From: Phycisphaerales bacterium
Lineage (GTDB): Bacteria; Planctomycetota; Phycisphaerae; Phycisphaerales; UBA1924
Assembly (NCBI GenBank): GCA_905339235.1
Contig: CAJPFG010000001.1
Coordinates: 186,001 to 250,000 of the forward strand
Length of the DNA stretch: 64,000 nt
Direction of reading: 5' to 3'
The position numbers and the translations under genes are program-made. Positions 25,242 to 34,495 of this stretch are shown in pieces; position 1 is the stretch's first letter; each line of letters begins with the position of its first letter. The notes under the pieces were generated by a model. It saw only the letters and a list, made by a program, of their open reading frames with translations, was not told the DNA's origin and ran no database searches.

Positions 25242-26924
25242 CTATGCACTGACCGCGGACAGGACTTCCTCGATCGTCGTCAGCCCTTCTCGCACCTTCG
25301 TGTACCCATCCTCGATCAGCGTCGTCAGGTCCCCCGCGGCCTTGGCCTTGTGGGCGATGTCCGGCGCACTGTCGCGCTCGGTGATCATGTGCCGGAGGTC
25401 GTCGTTCATGCGAAGGAGTTCGTAGACGCCCACGCGACCGCGGTACCCGGTGTTCCTGCACGCGCGGCAGCCGGGGCCTCGCCTGAGCTCGCCGCTCTCG
25501 GGGAGCACAAAGCCGTGGGGGAGGTCGGCGGGGTCGGCCTTGTACGTGGCCCCGCACTCCTTGCAGATGCGCCGGACCAGTCGCTGGGCCATGATGCCCT
25601 CGACCGAAGAGGAGACCAGGAACGGCTCGACCCCCATGTCGAGCAGGCGGGTCGTTGCGCCCGCGGCGTCGTTGGTGTGGAGGGTCGAGAAAACAAGGTG
25701 GCCGGTGAGCGAAGCCTGGATCGCCGTGTCGGCGGTTTCCTTGTCACGGATTTCGCCGATGAGCACGACGTCGGGGTCGTGGCGGAGGATGGACCGAAGA
25801 CCCGCGGCGAAGTCGAGGCCGACCTTGTTGTTGACCTGGATCTGGTTGACGCCCGCGACGTGGTACTCGACCGGGTCTTCGACGGTGATGATCTTGATGG
25901 CGTCGGAGACGATGCGGTTGAGTGACGCGTAGAGCGTGGTGGACTTTCCCGAGCCGGTGGGTCCGGTGACGAGCAGGATGCCGTGGGGGCGGGCGATGAG
26001 GCCGTCCCACGATTTCAGCACGTTGTCGGGCATCCCCAGGTCGTTGAGCGAAAGCAGCACGGCGGTCTTGGAGAGGATTCGCAGGACCACGCCCTCCCCG
26101 AAGAGCATGGGGATAATCGAAACGCGCAGGTCGAACTCCTGGGGCGCCTGGCCCGGCAGGCGCGGCTTGAAGGTGATGCGGCCGTCCTGGGGGCGGCGCT
26201 TTTCGGCGATGTTGAGGTTGGCCATGATCTTCAGGCGGCTGATGATGGCCGCGCCGAAGCGGTTGATCGAGGGCGGAACGTTGGCCTTCTGGAGCACGCC
26301 GTCGATGCGGTATCGCACGATGAGTTCGTGTTCGTACGGCTCGACGTGGACGTCGGTAGCGCGTTCGGAGATGGCCTCGGCGAGCAGGTCGTTGACCAGT
26401 TTGATGACGGAGGCTTCCTGAGCCTGCTCCGCCTCGTCGTGGGGCTTGAGTTCGACGTGGCCGGCCTTGTCGAGCCCCGCGGCCATGGCGTCGAGGGTGT
26501 CGCCGCCGACTCCGTAGTTCGCGCGGATGAACTTGGCGAGTTCCTCTTCGTCGGCGAGAACCATGTCGATGGGGCAGCCTGTGGCGAGGCGCAGTTCATC
26601 CGCGGCGGCCAGGTCGTAGGGATCGCTGGTCGCGATCGTCAACACTCCGTTTTCCCGACTGATCGGGACGCAACGGTGCTTGAAAATGATCTTGGGAGGG
26701 AGCGCGGCCAGGATCTCGGGTTCGACGTCGAGTGCGCCGGGGTCCACGACGGGCATGTGGAACTGGTCGGCGATGACCGCGAGGACGTCGCGGCGGGTGG
26801 CGAATCCCAGTCGCACGAGGACCCGCTCGAGGCGCTCGCCGGAGTTAGATTGCTCCGCGACCGCCGCGCTTAACTGCTCGGACGAGAGCACGCCTCGGGA
26901 GATGAGTTCGTCGCCGATCGCCAT
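25242..26924 (-). CDS. gspE: Type II secretion ATPase GspE
   Basis: This is the cytoplasmic hexameric ATPase that drives pseudopilus assembly in type II secretion or type IV pilus systems. The 560-residue protein has an N-terminal MshEN/GSPII_E-type domain (residues 1-150), a RecA-like domain with Walker A GPTGSGKST (about 321-329), the Asp box, Walker B DVVLIGEIRD (about 385-394), the His box (STLHTND), and the zinc-binding CxxC pairs CKECG and CRAC. It lies on the opposite strand from the rest of the gsp genes. A minus-strand TACGAT ends 9 bases before the ATG at 26924; no ribosome-binding site is seen. Confidence 0.94.
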   Translation of the reverse strand: MAIGDELISRGVLSSEQLSAAVAEQSNSGERLERVLVRLGFATRRDVLAVIADQFHMPVVDPGALDVEPEILAALPPKIIFKHRCVPISRENGVLTIATSDPYDLAAADELRLATGCPIDMVLADEEELAKFIRANYGVGGDTLDAMAAGLDKAGHVELKPHDEAEQAQEASVIKLVNDLLAEAISERATDVHVEPYEHELIVRYRIDGVLQKANVPPSINRFGAAIISRLKIMANLNIAEKRRPQDGRITFKPRLPGQAPQEFDLRVSIIPMLFGEGVVLRILSKTAVLLSLNDLGMPDNVLKSWDGLIARPHGILLVTGPTGSGKSTTLYASLNRIVSDAIKIITVEDPVEYHVAGVNQIQVNNKVGLDFAAGLRSILRHDPDVVLIGEIRDKETADTAIQASLTGHLVFSTLHTNDAAGATTRLLDMGVEPFLVSSSVEGIMAQRLVRRICKECGATYKADPADLPHGFVLPESGELRRGPGCRACRNTGYRGRVGVYELLRMNDDLRHMITERDSAPDIAHKAKAAGDLTTLIEDGYTKVREGLTTIEEVLSAVSA

Positions 26925-26933
26925 TCAGCGGAC

Positions 26934-26939
26934 ATCGTA
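26934..26939 (-). promoter_or_regulatory. -10-like TACGAT 9 bases before gspE start
   Basis: Minus-strand TACGAT followed by nine bases and the gspE ATG. It belongs to the leaderless-type set. Confidence 0.4.
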
Positions 26940-27115
26940 CGGGAGAACGCGCGAAAGTGGAGCGCGGGGCGGCCGGAATCGCGTGTTCTCGGGCGTCCGG
27001 GCCGGTTCGGAGGCGAATCCGGGGATCTGCGACGCGGACGTGGGAAGGTGCGAAGAATGGGGGGCTTGGCAGCCGGGTTGGGGAGACCGGGCGGCCGCGA
27101 AGGGAAGGGCGCGTC

Positions 27116-27811
27116 ATGAGGATCTTGTCGTCAAACGTGTCGAGGTCTCTAGCCACCGCTGTTGCCGGGCTGGCGGGAGCGTGTGGGTTGGCAGGGTTGG
27201 CCTGGCAGCCGGAGAAACCGAAGGAAACCGAGAAGCCGGCGCAACCCGCCCCCGCGCCGGCACCGCAAGCGCAACCGGAGAAGCCGGGCGAGAAACCGGC
27301 GGAGCCGCCGGCGGCGCCGGATCCCTACGTGCTGGGATTCACGATCCCGGATATCGACGGAAAGGACCAGGACCTGGCCCAGTGGAAGGGCAAGGTGATC
27401 CTGATCGTGAACACCGCGAGCAAGTGCGGGTACACGAAGCAGTACACCGCGCTCGAAGAGGTATACCAGGCGAAGAAGGACAAGGGGTTTGTCGTCCTGG
27501 CGTTCCCGTCGGGCGACTTTGCCAACCAGGAGTTCGAGGACAACGCCAAGATCAAGCAGTTCTGCACGGTGGACGAGTTCAAGGTGACCTTCCCGCTGTT
27601 CGGTCGGCTGCACGTGAAAGGTGAGCACTCCCATCCCTTGTTTAAGAAGTTGGTCGGGCAGGCGGCGCCGATCGGGGGTGATCCGAAGTGGAACTTCACC
27701 AAATGGCTCATCGATCGCAACGGCAATGTGGTGAACCGGTTCGACTTCCGGGTGAGCCCGACGGCCGAGGACGTCACCAAGAAGATCGACGACCTTCTCG
27801 CGGGCAAATGA
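27116..27811 (+). CDS. Exported glutathione peroxidase-like thiol peroxidase
   Basis: This 231-residue exported protein of the glutathione peroxidase family has a signal peptide (residues 1-32), a Pro/Ala/Lys/Glu-rich linker (about 33-72) that may cross peptidoglycan, and a thioredoxin-fold domain. The catalytic Cys104 lies in NTASKCGYT, encoded by TGC, not a selenocysteine TGA. The later KWNFTKWLID has the conserved Trp and Asn. The Gln motif reads FPSGDFANQEF, with Asp where classical enzymes have Gln. It probably reduces peroxides in the periplasm using a thioredoxin-like donor. ATG 27116 was chosen because the signal peptide starts there. It sits between gspE and gspF, 49 bases before gspF. 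Confidence 0.82.
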   Translation: MRILSSNVSRSLATAVAGLAGACGLAGLAWQPEKPKETEKPAQPAPAPAPQAQPEKPGEKPAEPPAAPDPYVLGFTIPDIDGKDQDLAQWKGKVILIVNTASKCGYTKQYTALEEVYQAKKDKGFVVLAFPSGDFANQEFEDNAKIKQFCTVDEFKVTFPLFGRLHVKGEHSHPLFKKLVGQAAPIGGDPKWNFTKWLIDRNGNVVNRFDFRVSPTAEDVTKKIDDLLAGK

Positions 27812-27848
27812 CCGCGGCATGGAATCTCACCGGGGCGGCCCGGCGCTC

Positions 27849-27854
27849 TAGACT
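27849..27854 (+). promoter_or_regulatory. -10-like TAGACT 6 bases before gspF start
   Basis: TAGACT is followed by six bases and GTG 27861. No ribosome-binding site precedes gspF, so a leaderless gsp transcript may begin here. Confidence 0.4.
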
Positions 27855-27860
27855 CTCCGC

Positions 27861-29054
27861 GTGGCGACCTTCCGGTACACAGCATTGACCACGGCGGGCC
27901 AGCGAGTGAGCGGGTCGCTCGCCGGGCCTAGCGAGCAGGCGGTGCTCGCGGAGTTGGAGTCCCGCCAACTTACGCCCGTGGTGATCGAAGCGGGTGCGGA
28001 GCGGAAGGCGGGCTTCGGGCGCGGCGTTTCGACGCGCCGGCTGGGCGAGTCGTACGGGCAAATGGCTGATCTCTTGCGGGCCGGCGTGCCCCTTCTGCGG
28101 AGCCTGAAACTCCTCGGCGGGCAGAAATCTCGCGGGCACCTGGCGCTGGTGTATCGGAACCTGGCGGAGGCGGTCGAGAAGGGGTCGGACCTGGGGGCCG
28201 CGATGGAGATCTCGGAGGGCGTGTTCCCGCCGGTGCACATCGCGATGGTGCGCGCCGGCGAAAAAGGTGGGTTCCTTGAGCAGGTGCTGGCGCGGCTGAA
28301 TGTGCTGGTTACACGGCAGGCCGACCTGAAGTCGAGGTTGATCGGGAATCTGATCTATCCGAGCGTGCTGGTGGTTTTCGGGGTGGGAGTGGCGGGGGTG
28401 ATCTTCGGTGTTTTCGTGCCCAAGTTCCGAGGGATGTTCGCGAAACTCGGGGACGATCTTCCGGTGGTTACCAAGTTGGTGTTCGCGGTCAGCGACGCGA
28501 TAACGGCGCACGGGCTGGCCACGGCGGTCGTGCTCGCGGGGTTGATCGTGGCCGTGTGGCGGATGCTCCAGAACGCGCAGGTCAAGGCTTGGATCAGCGC
28601 GCGGATCGTTCGGGCCGCGGTGCTGGGTCCGATTCTCCGCGGGTTCGCGACGGCGCGGTTCTGCGGGTTGCTGGGATCGATGCTGGCGAACGGAGTGCCC
28701 GTGCTGACGGCGCTGGGGATCGCCAAGGACGGAGCGGGGAACCTGTTGATGGTGAAGGCCATCGAAGAGGCGTCCGAGTCGGTGAGATCGGGCGAGCACC
28801 TGGCGCCGCCGCTGTCGCGGAGCGGGATGTTCGACGAGGACGTGGTGGAAATGATCGCGGTGGGTGAGTCGGCGAACAACCTGGACGAGGTGCTGATCCG
28901 GATCGGAGACACGATCGAAGCGAGGTTGGATCGGCAACTCACGGCCGCGATGCGGCTGGTGGAGCCGCTGCTGCTGCTGGTGCTGGCGGGGGTGGTCGGA
29001 GTCGTGGCGGCGGGATTGCTGCTGCCGATGAGCAAGCTCAGTTCGGCGCTCTAG
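27861..29054 (+). CDS. gspF: Type II secretion inner-membrane platform protein GspF
   Basis: GspF/PilC is the polytopic inner-membrane protein on which GspE acts to extrude the pseudopilus. The 397-residue protein shows the duplicated T2SSF domain: ADLLRAGVPLLRSL with HIAMVRAGEKGGFLEQVL in the first copy, GSMLANGVPVLTAL with VEMIAVGESANNLDEVL in the second. Three hydrophobic helices sit near residues 168-192, 215-235 and 370-392. It starts at GTG 27861 with TAGACT six bases before it and heads the run of gsp genes to 49015. Confidence 0.94.
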   Translation: MATFRYTALTTAGQRVSGSLAGPSEQAVLAELESRQLTPVVIEAGAERKAGFGRGVSTRRLGESYGQMADLLRAGVPLLRSLKLLGGQKSRGHLALVYRNLAEAVEKGSDLGAAMEISEGVFPPVHIAMVRAGEKGGFLEQVLARLNVLVTRQADLKSRLIGNLIYPSVLVVFGVGVAGVIFGVFVPKFRGMFAKLGDDLPVVTKLVFAVSDAITAHGLATAVVLAGLIVAVWRMLQNAQVKAWISARIVRAAVLGPILRGFATARFCGLLGSMLANGVPVLTALGIAKDGAGNLLMVKAIEEASESVRSGEHLAPPLSRSGMFDEDVVEMIAVGESANNLDEVLIRIGDTIEARLDRQLTAAMRLVEPLLLLVLAGVVGVVAAGLLLPMSKLSSAL

Positions 29055-29200
29055 GGGCCATCGGCGGGCGGGAAAGCCCGTGTCCGTTCGCCGGCGTGCG
29101 AGCGTCTGAAAATCAGAGATTCTCCGGTTGATTCCGCGGGTTGCGGGTATCATGAGGTGTGGCCCGTTCTTGCGAATCGGGCGCGAAATGGAGGCCGGGT

Positions 29201-29710
29201 ATGAAGCAGCGACGTGGACGGAATCGCGGGGCTCGCGGCTTTACGCTGATCGAAGTCATGATCGTGATTCTCATCGTGCTCGCGCTGGGCGGGCTGGTGG
29301 CGTACAACCTGTTGGGCACCAAGGAGAAGGCCGACGACGATCTGGTCAAGATCGACATGAACACACTGAAGCAGGCGCTCAAGAACTTCCGGTTCACTCA
29401 CAACCGGTACCCCACCGACGAGGAGGGACTGCGGGTTCTTTGGGACAAGGAAGCGGCGATCGATGAGGATGTCCAGAAGAAGTGGACCAAACTCACGGAA
29501 GCCCCGATGGCCAAGGATCGCTACGGCAACGAGTGGGGATATCGCCAGAAGAGCGAACACACCGAGGATGAAGACGCCTACGACCTGTGGTCGTATGGGC
29601 GGGACAAAACCGAGGGCACCGACGACGACATTGTCTCCTGGGACAAGGACGCCGAGTCCGGCGGCACGAGCGGGGACTCGTCGGGTTCGACGGGCACGAC
29701 GGGCGGATGA
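29201..29710 (+). CDS. gspG: Major pseudopilin GspG
   Basis: GspG forms the main shaft of the type II secretion pseudopilus. The 169-residue preprotein has the prepilin motif RG/FTLIEVMIVILIVLALGG with Gly-1, Phe+1 and Glu+5. Its C-terminal domain has NRYPTDEEGL and DRYGNEWGY, with Asp-rich segments that carry the calcium site in GspG. A Gly/Ser/Thr tail (GDSSGSTGTTGG) is unusual. ATG 29201 has GGAGG six bases upstream. TATCAT at 29148-29153 lies five bases before an in-frame GTG (29159), so a 14-residue longer leaderless form is an alternative. Confidence 0.93.
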   Translation: MKQRRGRNRGARGFTLIEVMIVILIVLALGGLVAYNLLGTKEKADDDLVKIDMNTLKQALKNFRFTHNRYPTDEEGLRVLWDKEAAIDEDVQKKWTKLTEAPMAKDRYGNEWGYRQKSEHTEDEDAYDLWSYGRDKTEGTDDDIVSWDKDAESGGTSGDSSGSTGTTGG

Positions 29711-29713
29711 CGT

Positions 29714-30394
29714 ATGACATCCGCCCGATGCCAGCGAGCGCGGGCGGAGAAGCGCGGCCTCGGTTGGGGAGGGGGGTCGCGCCGGGGGGTCATTCGGCGC
29801 GGTTTTTCCATCCTTGAGTTGTTGATCGTGCTCGCGTTGGTGCTTGCGGTGCTTTCTCTGGCGATGCCGTCCTTGACGGTTTGGGCGACCGCCGGAGAGC
29901 GAGAGTCCCGCGAGCAGTTCGCCAGCGCGGCCATGATGGCGCGCGGAGCGGCGCGGGAGCGCGGGATCACAGTGGAACTTTGGGCGGAAGGAGCCGGCAA
30001 CCGGCTCGTGATCCGGCGGGCTGCAAACCCGTCGAATCCGAACTCCGAGGAAACGGGGCCCACCGCGGCGGGGCCGGTGCTGGAGCGGCTTGACGAGTTG
30101 CCGGGCGGCGCGAGGATAGGGATCGAATCGGACGCTGAGGTGGAGGGACTCACACCACCATCCGAGCGGGTGGAGCGTGCGATACTGCTGGCCGTCTTCT
30201 GGGCGGGAGGCGGGAGCGAGTTGCAGGGGAGTTGGAGCCTGCGGGCCGGCGCCGACACCTTCCGGCCGGTTATCAATGAATGGACCGGGTCGATTCAGTT
30301 CGAAGCGGTCGATACCGCGGCGGAAGCCGGAGACACCGCTCCGGCGGAGCCCGTGCCCGAAGAGGGCGAGCCGTCCGAAAAGGAGGCCGCATGA
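29714..30394 (+). CDS. gspH: Minor pseudopilin, GspH-like
   Basis: This 226-residue preprotein begins with a basic leader and RRG/FSILELLIVLALVLAVLSLAMPSL, a canonical prepilin site with Glu+5, in the GspH position of the operon. The C-terminal domain has the GspH-like run of REQFASAAMMARGAARERG, then alternating strands, and ends in a Glu/Ala-rich tail (EPVPEEGEPSEKEA). Minor pseudopilins form the tip of the pseudopilus. It begins four bases after gspG ends and overlaps gspI by four bases. Confidence 0.8.
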   Translation: MTSARCQRARAEKRGLGWGGGSRRGVIRRGFSILELLIVLALVLAVLSLAMPSLTVWATAGERESREQFASAAMMARGAARERGITVELWAEGAGNRLVIRRAANPSNPNSEETGPTAAGPVLERLDELPGGARIGIESDAEVEGLTPPSERVERAILLAVFWAGGGSELQGSWSLRAGADTFRPVINEWTGSIQFEAVDTAAEAGDTAPAEPVPEEGEPSEKEAA

Positions 30395-30813
30395 GAGGGA
30401 TTCTCGTGCGACGGCGAGGCGCGATCCTGCTGGAGTGCCTGTTGGCGCTCGCGATATTCGTGGCCGCGGGGCTGGCGATTCTGGCATATGTGGATCGGGC
30501 CTCGGGTTCGATGACGCTGACGCGGGACACGCTCCGGGCGGCTGACCTGGCGCGAACAGCGATGAGCCGGATCGAGGCCGGGGTCGCGTCGGCGGACACA
30601 ATGTCGGGCCCGGTGAGGCCGGAAGATGAGGAGGAATCGACGCTCTCCGCCGAGGCGTGGGAGTTGGAAGTACGAAGCGAGCCTGCTGGGCCGCAGGGTC
30701 TCTCGCGCGTCACGATTCGGGCGATCAAGAGGCCCTCAGGAGGATCGGACCGCGAACTGGCGTCATTCACGCTGGTGCAGGGCGTTCGGCTTGCGCGGAG
30801 GGCAGAGCGATGA
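30391..30813 (+). CDS. gspI: Minor pseudopilin, GspI-like
   Basis: This 140-residue preprotein has a short leader MRGILVRRRG and the mature start AILLECLLALAIFVAAGLAIL with Glu+5. By position between GspH and GspJ, and by its small size, it corresponds to GspI, which with GspJ and GspK makes the pseudopilus tip. ATG 30391 overlaps the gspH stop (ATGA) and has AAAGGAGG upstream; the longer open frame before it is antisense to nothing but lacks a leader-type sequence. Confidence 0.78.
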   Translation: MRGILVRRRGAILLECLLALAIFVAAGLAILAYVDRASGSMTLTRDTLRAADLARTAMSRIEAGVASADTMSGPVRPEDEEESTLSAEAWELEVRSEPAGPQGLSRVTIRAIKRPSGGSDRELASFTLVQGVRLARRAER

Positions 30814-31394
30814 AGCGCGGGTTCACGCTGATCGAGGTGATCGTCGCGATCGCGCTCATCTTGGCGCTCAGCATGAGCATCTTCTCCTTCGGATGGGCGA
30901 TGCTGCACCGTCGGGAGTGGTTCTTGATGGAGTGCGCCGGCGACGCCGCGGCGGAGGCCATGTGCGACGAGTTGGAAGATGACCTCGCGACAACGTCGGT
31001 GATCGACGGGTCGGGGAACGCGGGGATCGAGGGGACGGGGGAGTCGATCGTAGTTCGTGCCCGCGGCGTGCGGCGCGGCGGAGCGTCGCTCGCCGAGGAT
31101 ACCGGGTGCGAGTTTCGCTTCGACGTCGCGTCGGGAGCGCTCCACGGCCGCCGGCTTGATGGCGCATCGGCGGATTCGGTGGTGGGGAAGTTGGGGCGGG
31201 TACGGCTGAGGTATTGGGACGGGCGCGAATGGCAAGATTCCTTCAACAGCGCCCGCGCGGGTCGCCTTCCGGCGATGGTTGAGGTGCGTTTCTGGCGCTC
31301 GGGAGCGGGAGGTGAAGACGAGGAGACCTGGGGCCTCGCGGACCGGACGCGAGTGATGGTCGTTCCCGATTCGGGAGAGAGGGAACAGGGGTGA
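30810..31394 (+). CDS. gspJ: Minor pseudopilin, GspJ-like
   Basis: This 194-residue preprotein begins MKRG/FTLIEVIVAIALILALSMSIF, a perfect prepilin motif. The C-terminal domain has paired strands (SIVVRARGVRRGG, RVRLRYWDGREW, MVEVRFW) in keeping with GspJ. It overlaps gspI at its start and gspK at its end by four bases each, so the run H-I-J-K is translationally coupled. Confidence 0.82.
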   Translation: MKRGFTLIEVIVAIALILALSMSIFSFGWAMLHRREWFLMECAGDAAAEAMCDELEDDLATTSVIDGSGNAGIEGTGESIVVRARGVRRGGASLAEDTGCEFRFDVASGALHGRRLDGASADSVVGKLGRVRLRYWDGREWQDSFNSARAGRLPAMVEVRFWRSGAGGEDEETWGLADRTRVMVVPDSGEREQG

Positions 31395-32926
31395 GCACGC
31401 GGCGAGCCACACCTTCGCTGACGAACCGCCGCGTGACGCGCGCGGGGGTGGTGCTGCTCGCGGTGCTGGTGGTGATCACTCTGTCGGCGCTGATCGGGAC
31501 GACGCTGATACTTCGAGCGGATGCGGAGCGTGCGGGCGCTTCGGCGTCGCTGGAGCGAATGCGGCTGCGTGCGCTCGCGTGGTCGGGCGTGCAGGCGGTC
31601 ATCGCCGAGATGGAGGCCCAGCGAGACACGCTGCTGGACGGGGGCGAGCCGCTCCTGAATCCCGAATGGACGCTTTGGGAGGAAGGCGGGCGGCGGGGCG
31701 TCGTGCGATTGCAGGCGGTCCACGGCGAAGACCTGGTCGAGAGCGAGGGCGCCAAACTGGACGTGAACAAGGCTACGGAGGCCATGCTGGCGCTGGTCCC
31801 CGGGCTCGACGCGGGCAAGGCTAAGGGGATCGTGGCGGCGAGGGGATCGGGCGAACTGGGCTCCGCCGAGGCTATTGGTGGTGTGCAGGACATCACTTGG
31901 GATGCGATGTACGGGTCGGTTGATGCGACGGGCGGGGGCGATTCGCCCGGTTCGCTCGTCTCGTTGCTCACCGCGTTCGCGTTTGATCCCAACATTCAGG
32001 CAGGGGTTTCTCGTGAAGGGCGAGAATCACGGGGAGAGGAGAGGGTTCATGTATCCGAGGGCTGGTCCGAGGAATTGAAGAAGCAGTTGGAGGGTCGATT
32101 GTCCGGGGCGGCGTTGGCCGCGGCCGAGGCGGTACTTCGTACCTCCACGGTCGCCCATGAATCCGCGGTCGTGGGGATCGCCCGGGCCAAGACTGGTGAC
32201 GCCAGGGTCTGGGGCGAGGTGTTGGATGTCCTGACGACTCGCGACGACGCGTTCGCGAGGGGTCGGGTGGATGTGACGCGGGCGTCCGCGGCGGTTCTGG
32301 GGTGCATTCCGGGCATTGACGCCGCCGCGGCCGCGAGAATCCTGCGGATTCGCAGCGGCCTGGCGACGGAAGACCTTCGGAACGTGGGATGGCTGGTAAC
32401 GGATGCGGGGCTGACGCCGGATCAGTTTCAGCAGGCCGCGGCGTGGGTGACGACGCGGACCACGGTGTGGCGGGTTCGGATCGAAGCGTCGATCGAGGCG
32501 CCGGAGATTGACGAAGAACGCGGCGAAGTGGAAGCCCACCGAATGGTCTGGGATGCGGTTGTTGACGCGTCGGGGCCCGTGGCACGGGCGGCGTATCTGC
32601 GGGATGTGACCTACCTGCCGGAACTGCGGACGAGGCTGGAACGGGCGGACGCGGAGAAGGAGCGGATCGCGGCGATGTCACCGACGGCGGAATCGGAAGC
32701 GTCCGGAACGCCGAGCCGGGAGTCGGCCGCGGAACCGCGTTCTGGGGAGGCGGGGGTGCCGCGGGGGGGCCGGGAAAACAAGCCTCGGGAGGCCTCGACA
32801 ACGCGTGATCCGCAGGTCAAAGATGAACGGACGGAACCCCCGGCGGTCGATGCTGAGGGGACAACGAGCGGGGCGCCTGTGCTGAAGGATCGGCGGATAG
32901 GGCGTTGGCGCGGGCGAGGAGCGTGA
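31391..32926 (+). CDS. gspK: Minor pseudopilin, GspK-like (large)
   Basis: GspK caps the pseudopilus tip. This 511-residue protein starts with a basic segment, RAGVVLLAVLVVITLSALIGT, and then ALAWSGVQAVIAEM, as in the T2SSK family. Two helix-hairpin-helix-like segments follow (LDVNKATEAMLALVPGLDAG and DVTRASAAVLGCIPGIDAAA). A Pro/Glu/Arg-rich C-terminal tail of about 90 residues makes it longer than the usual roughly 300-350. The prepilin-type Glu+5 is not evident, as is common for GspK. The start GTG 31391 overlaps gspJ. Confidence 0.8.
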   Translation: MSTRRATPSLTNRRVTRAGVVLLAVLVVITLSALIGTTLILRADAERAGASASLERMRLRALAWSGVQAVIAEMEAQRDTLLDGGEPLLNPEWTLWEEGGRRGVVRLQAVHGEDLVESEGAKLDVNKATEAMLALVPGLDAGKAKGIVAARGSGELGSAEAIGGVQDITWDAMYGSVDATGGGDSPGSLVSLLTAFAFDPNIQAGVSREGRESRGEERVHVSEGWSEELKKQLEGRLSGAALAAAEAVLRTSTVAHESAVVGIARAKTGDARVWGEVLDVLTTRDDAFARGRVDVTRASAAVLGCIPGIDAAAAARILRIRSGLATEDLRNVGWLVTDAGLTPDQFQQAAAWVTTRTTVWRVRIEASIEAPEIDEERGEVEAHRMVWDAVVDASGPVARAAYLRDVTYLPELRTRLERADAEKERIAAMSPTAESEASGTPSRESAAEPRSGEAGVPRGGRENKPREASTTRDPQVKDERTEPPAVDAEGTTSGAPVLKDRRIGRWRGRGA

Positions 32927-32929
32927 CTC

Positions 32930-34495
32930 ATGGTCGGGTCTGGAAGGGACTACACGTTGGTGGAGTTGGATGGGAGACGCCTCACGGCGATCGCCGCGGC
33001 GGTCGGGCTGGAGCGGGTCGAGGTATTGCGGTGGCACACCGCGGACCGGCCGGAGCGAATCAAGGGGGACGACGCGGCCGCGCTCGGCGGCTGGATCGCC
33101 GAGGAGTTGCGGCAGGCGGAGATCGCGAGGGGTCGGGTGGTGCTGGTGATTCCCCGTGGGGAAGTGGTGTTGAAGCCGCTTTCGCTGCCGCGGCCGGCGG
33201 TGGGCGCCGTGGGAGATGCGGAACTTGGCGGGATGGTCCGGCTTCAGATCGCGCGGCAACTCACCATGACCACGGAGCAGACCGCCATCGATTACGTGGT
33301 GCTGGGCGAAGCGGCAGGTGAGGGCGCGGGGACGGTCAACGTGCTCGCGGGAGCGCTGCCGGCGGATCGCGCGGCATGGTGGATGTCGCTTTCGGACGAG
33401 GCGGGTCTGGCGGTGAAGCGGATCGCGTTGCGATGCCTGGGTATCGGCGCGCTGCTTGGTGAACTGTCGGTGCGGAGGGCGGGGGCGGTGATGGGCGTCG
33501 CGGTGGGGGCGCATGCCACCGACTTTGTGATCGTCGAAGAGGGACGCGTGGTGTTCGCTCGCGCGGCCGAGCAGCCCCGGCCGGCGGATTCGGACGCGTT
33601 CGAGACCTTCGCCGAGCGGATCGGGGTCGAAGCGAAGCGCACGTGGATGAGTCATCGTGGCGGCAAAACCGCGGGTGCGATCGAGGGCGTGGTGGTTGTT
33701 GGCGAGGGGTCGTTGTGCGAGCGGGTCGCGGCGAGGTGCGGCGCGGCCTTGGATACCAAGGGCGAGACCATGCGGGCTCCGGCGCTCGTCCGGATGCCCG
33801 ACCACATGCCCGAGATGCTGCGGGCCGACGCGGCGGCGCTGATGGGCTTACTCCTGGAAGTCGTGCAGGAACGGGTGAGCCTGGACTTTGCGAATCCGAG
33901 GAAAGCGCCTGACGCCGCGGCCCGGAAGCGCCAGTTAACGCTGGCCGGGGTGCTGGGCGCCATCATCCTCGGCGGCGGGGGCTATGTCGCGGCGAGCCAG
34001 AGCCTTCAGGGCTTGCGCGGGGACCTGAAGGGGCTGGAGGCCCGCGAAAAGACGCTTCAAGGCGACGTTGATGCGTTCTTGAGAGAGCACGCCCGGGTGA
34101 GGCATGTGGAGCAATGGAGGGGCGGCGGCGTGGATTGGCTCTCCCACGTGGCGTACCTGAATCAGGCGATGCCCGATCCGAGGCTGGCCACGCTGGACGA
34201 GTTCACCGCGCGGATGTCCGGGGAGGTCTCGTTCTCGCTCAAGCCAAAGAGTTCGTACCCCGCCGGGACCTGGGCCGTTCGACGGAGCGCTTCGATCGAT
34301 CTGACGGGCCGGATGGAAGCCAGGCAGGTCGCTTCAGAGTTGCGTGACATCCTCATCGCCTCGGGCGCGTACGAGGTTCAAAGTCGCGGGGCGGATACTC
34401 CGGAGCGATTCAGCCTGCTCCTCGCGAGCGACCGTCTTAAGCCGATTCCCGAGCCCGCGGCGGCCAAGCCATCGGGGAAAGGAGCGGCGAAATGA
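32930..34495 (+). CDS. gspL: GspL/PilM-N-like assembly platform protein
   Basis: GspL links the cytoplasmic ATPase to the inner membrane. This 521-residue protein has an actin-like cytoplasmic region (residues 1-about 300; YTLVELDGRRLTAIAAAV, VVLVIPRGEVVLKPLSLP, TDFVIVEEGRVVF), a transmembrane helix near 338-358 (LAGVLGAIILGGGGYVAA), a coiled coil (LKGLEAREKTLQGDV) and a periplasmic ferredoxin-like domain ending in a Lys/Ala tail. This combines PilM-like and PilN-like parts, as in GspL. It starts 4 bases after gspK and overlaps the next gene by four bases. Confidence 0.82.
   Translation: MVGSGRDYTLVELDGRRLTAIAAAVGLERVEVLRWHTADRPERIKGDDAAALGGWIAEELRQAEIARGRVVLVIPRGEVVLKPLSLPRPAVGAVGDAELGGMVRLQIARQLTMTTEQTAIDYVVLGEAAGEGAGTVNVLAGALPADRAAWWMSLSDEAGLAVKRIALRCLGIGALLGELSVRRAGAVMGVAVGAHATDFVIVEEGRVVFARAAEQPRPADSDAFETFAERIGVEAKRTWMSHRGGKTAGAIEGVVVVGEGSLCERVAARCGAALDTKGETMRAPALVRMPDHMPEMLRADAAALMGLLLEVVQERVSLDFANPRKAPDAAARKRQLTLAGVLGAIILGGGGYVAASQSLQGLRGDLKGLEAREKTLQGDVDAFLREHARVRHVEQWRGGGVDWLSHVAYLNQAMPDPRLATLDEFTARMSGEVSFSLKPKSSYPAGTWAVRRSASIDLTGRMEARQVASELRDILIASGAYEVQSRGADTPERFSLLLASDRLKPIPEPAAAKPSGKGAAK

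Noticed and set aside
27425..27427. Selenocysteine in the glutathione peroxidase-like protein
   Set aside because: The catalytic codon is TGC (Cys), not TGA.
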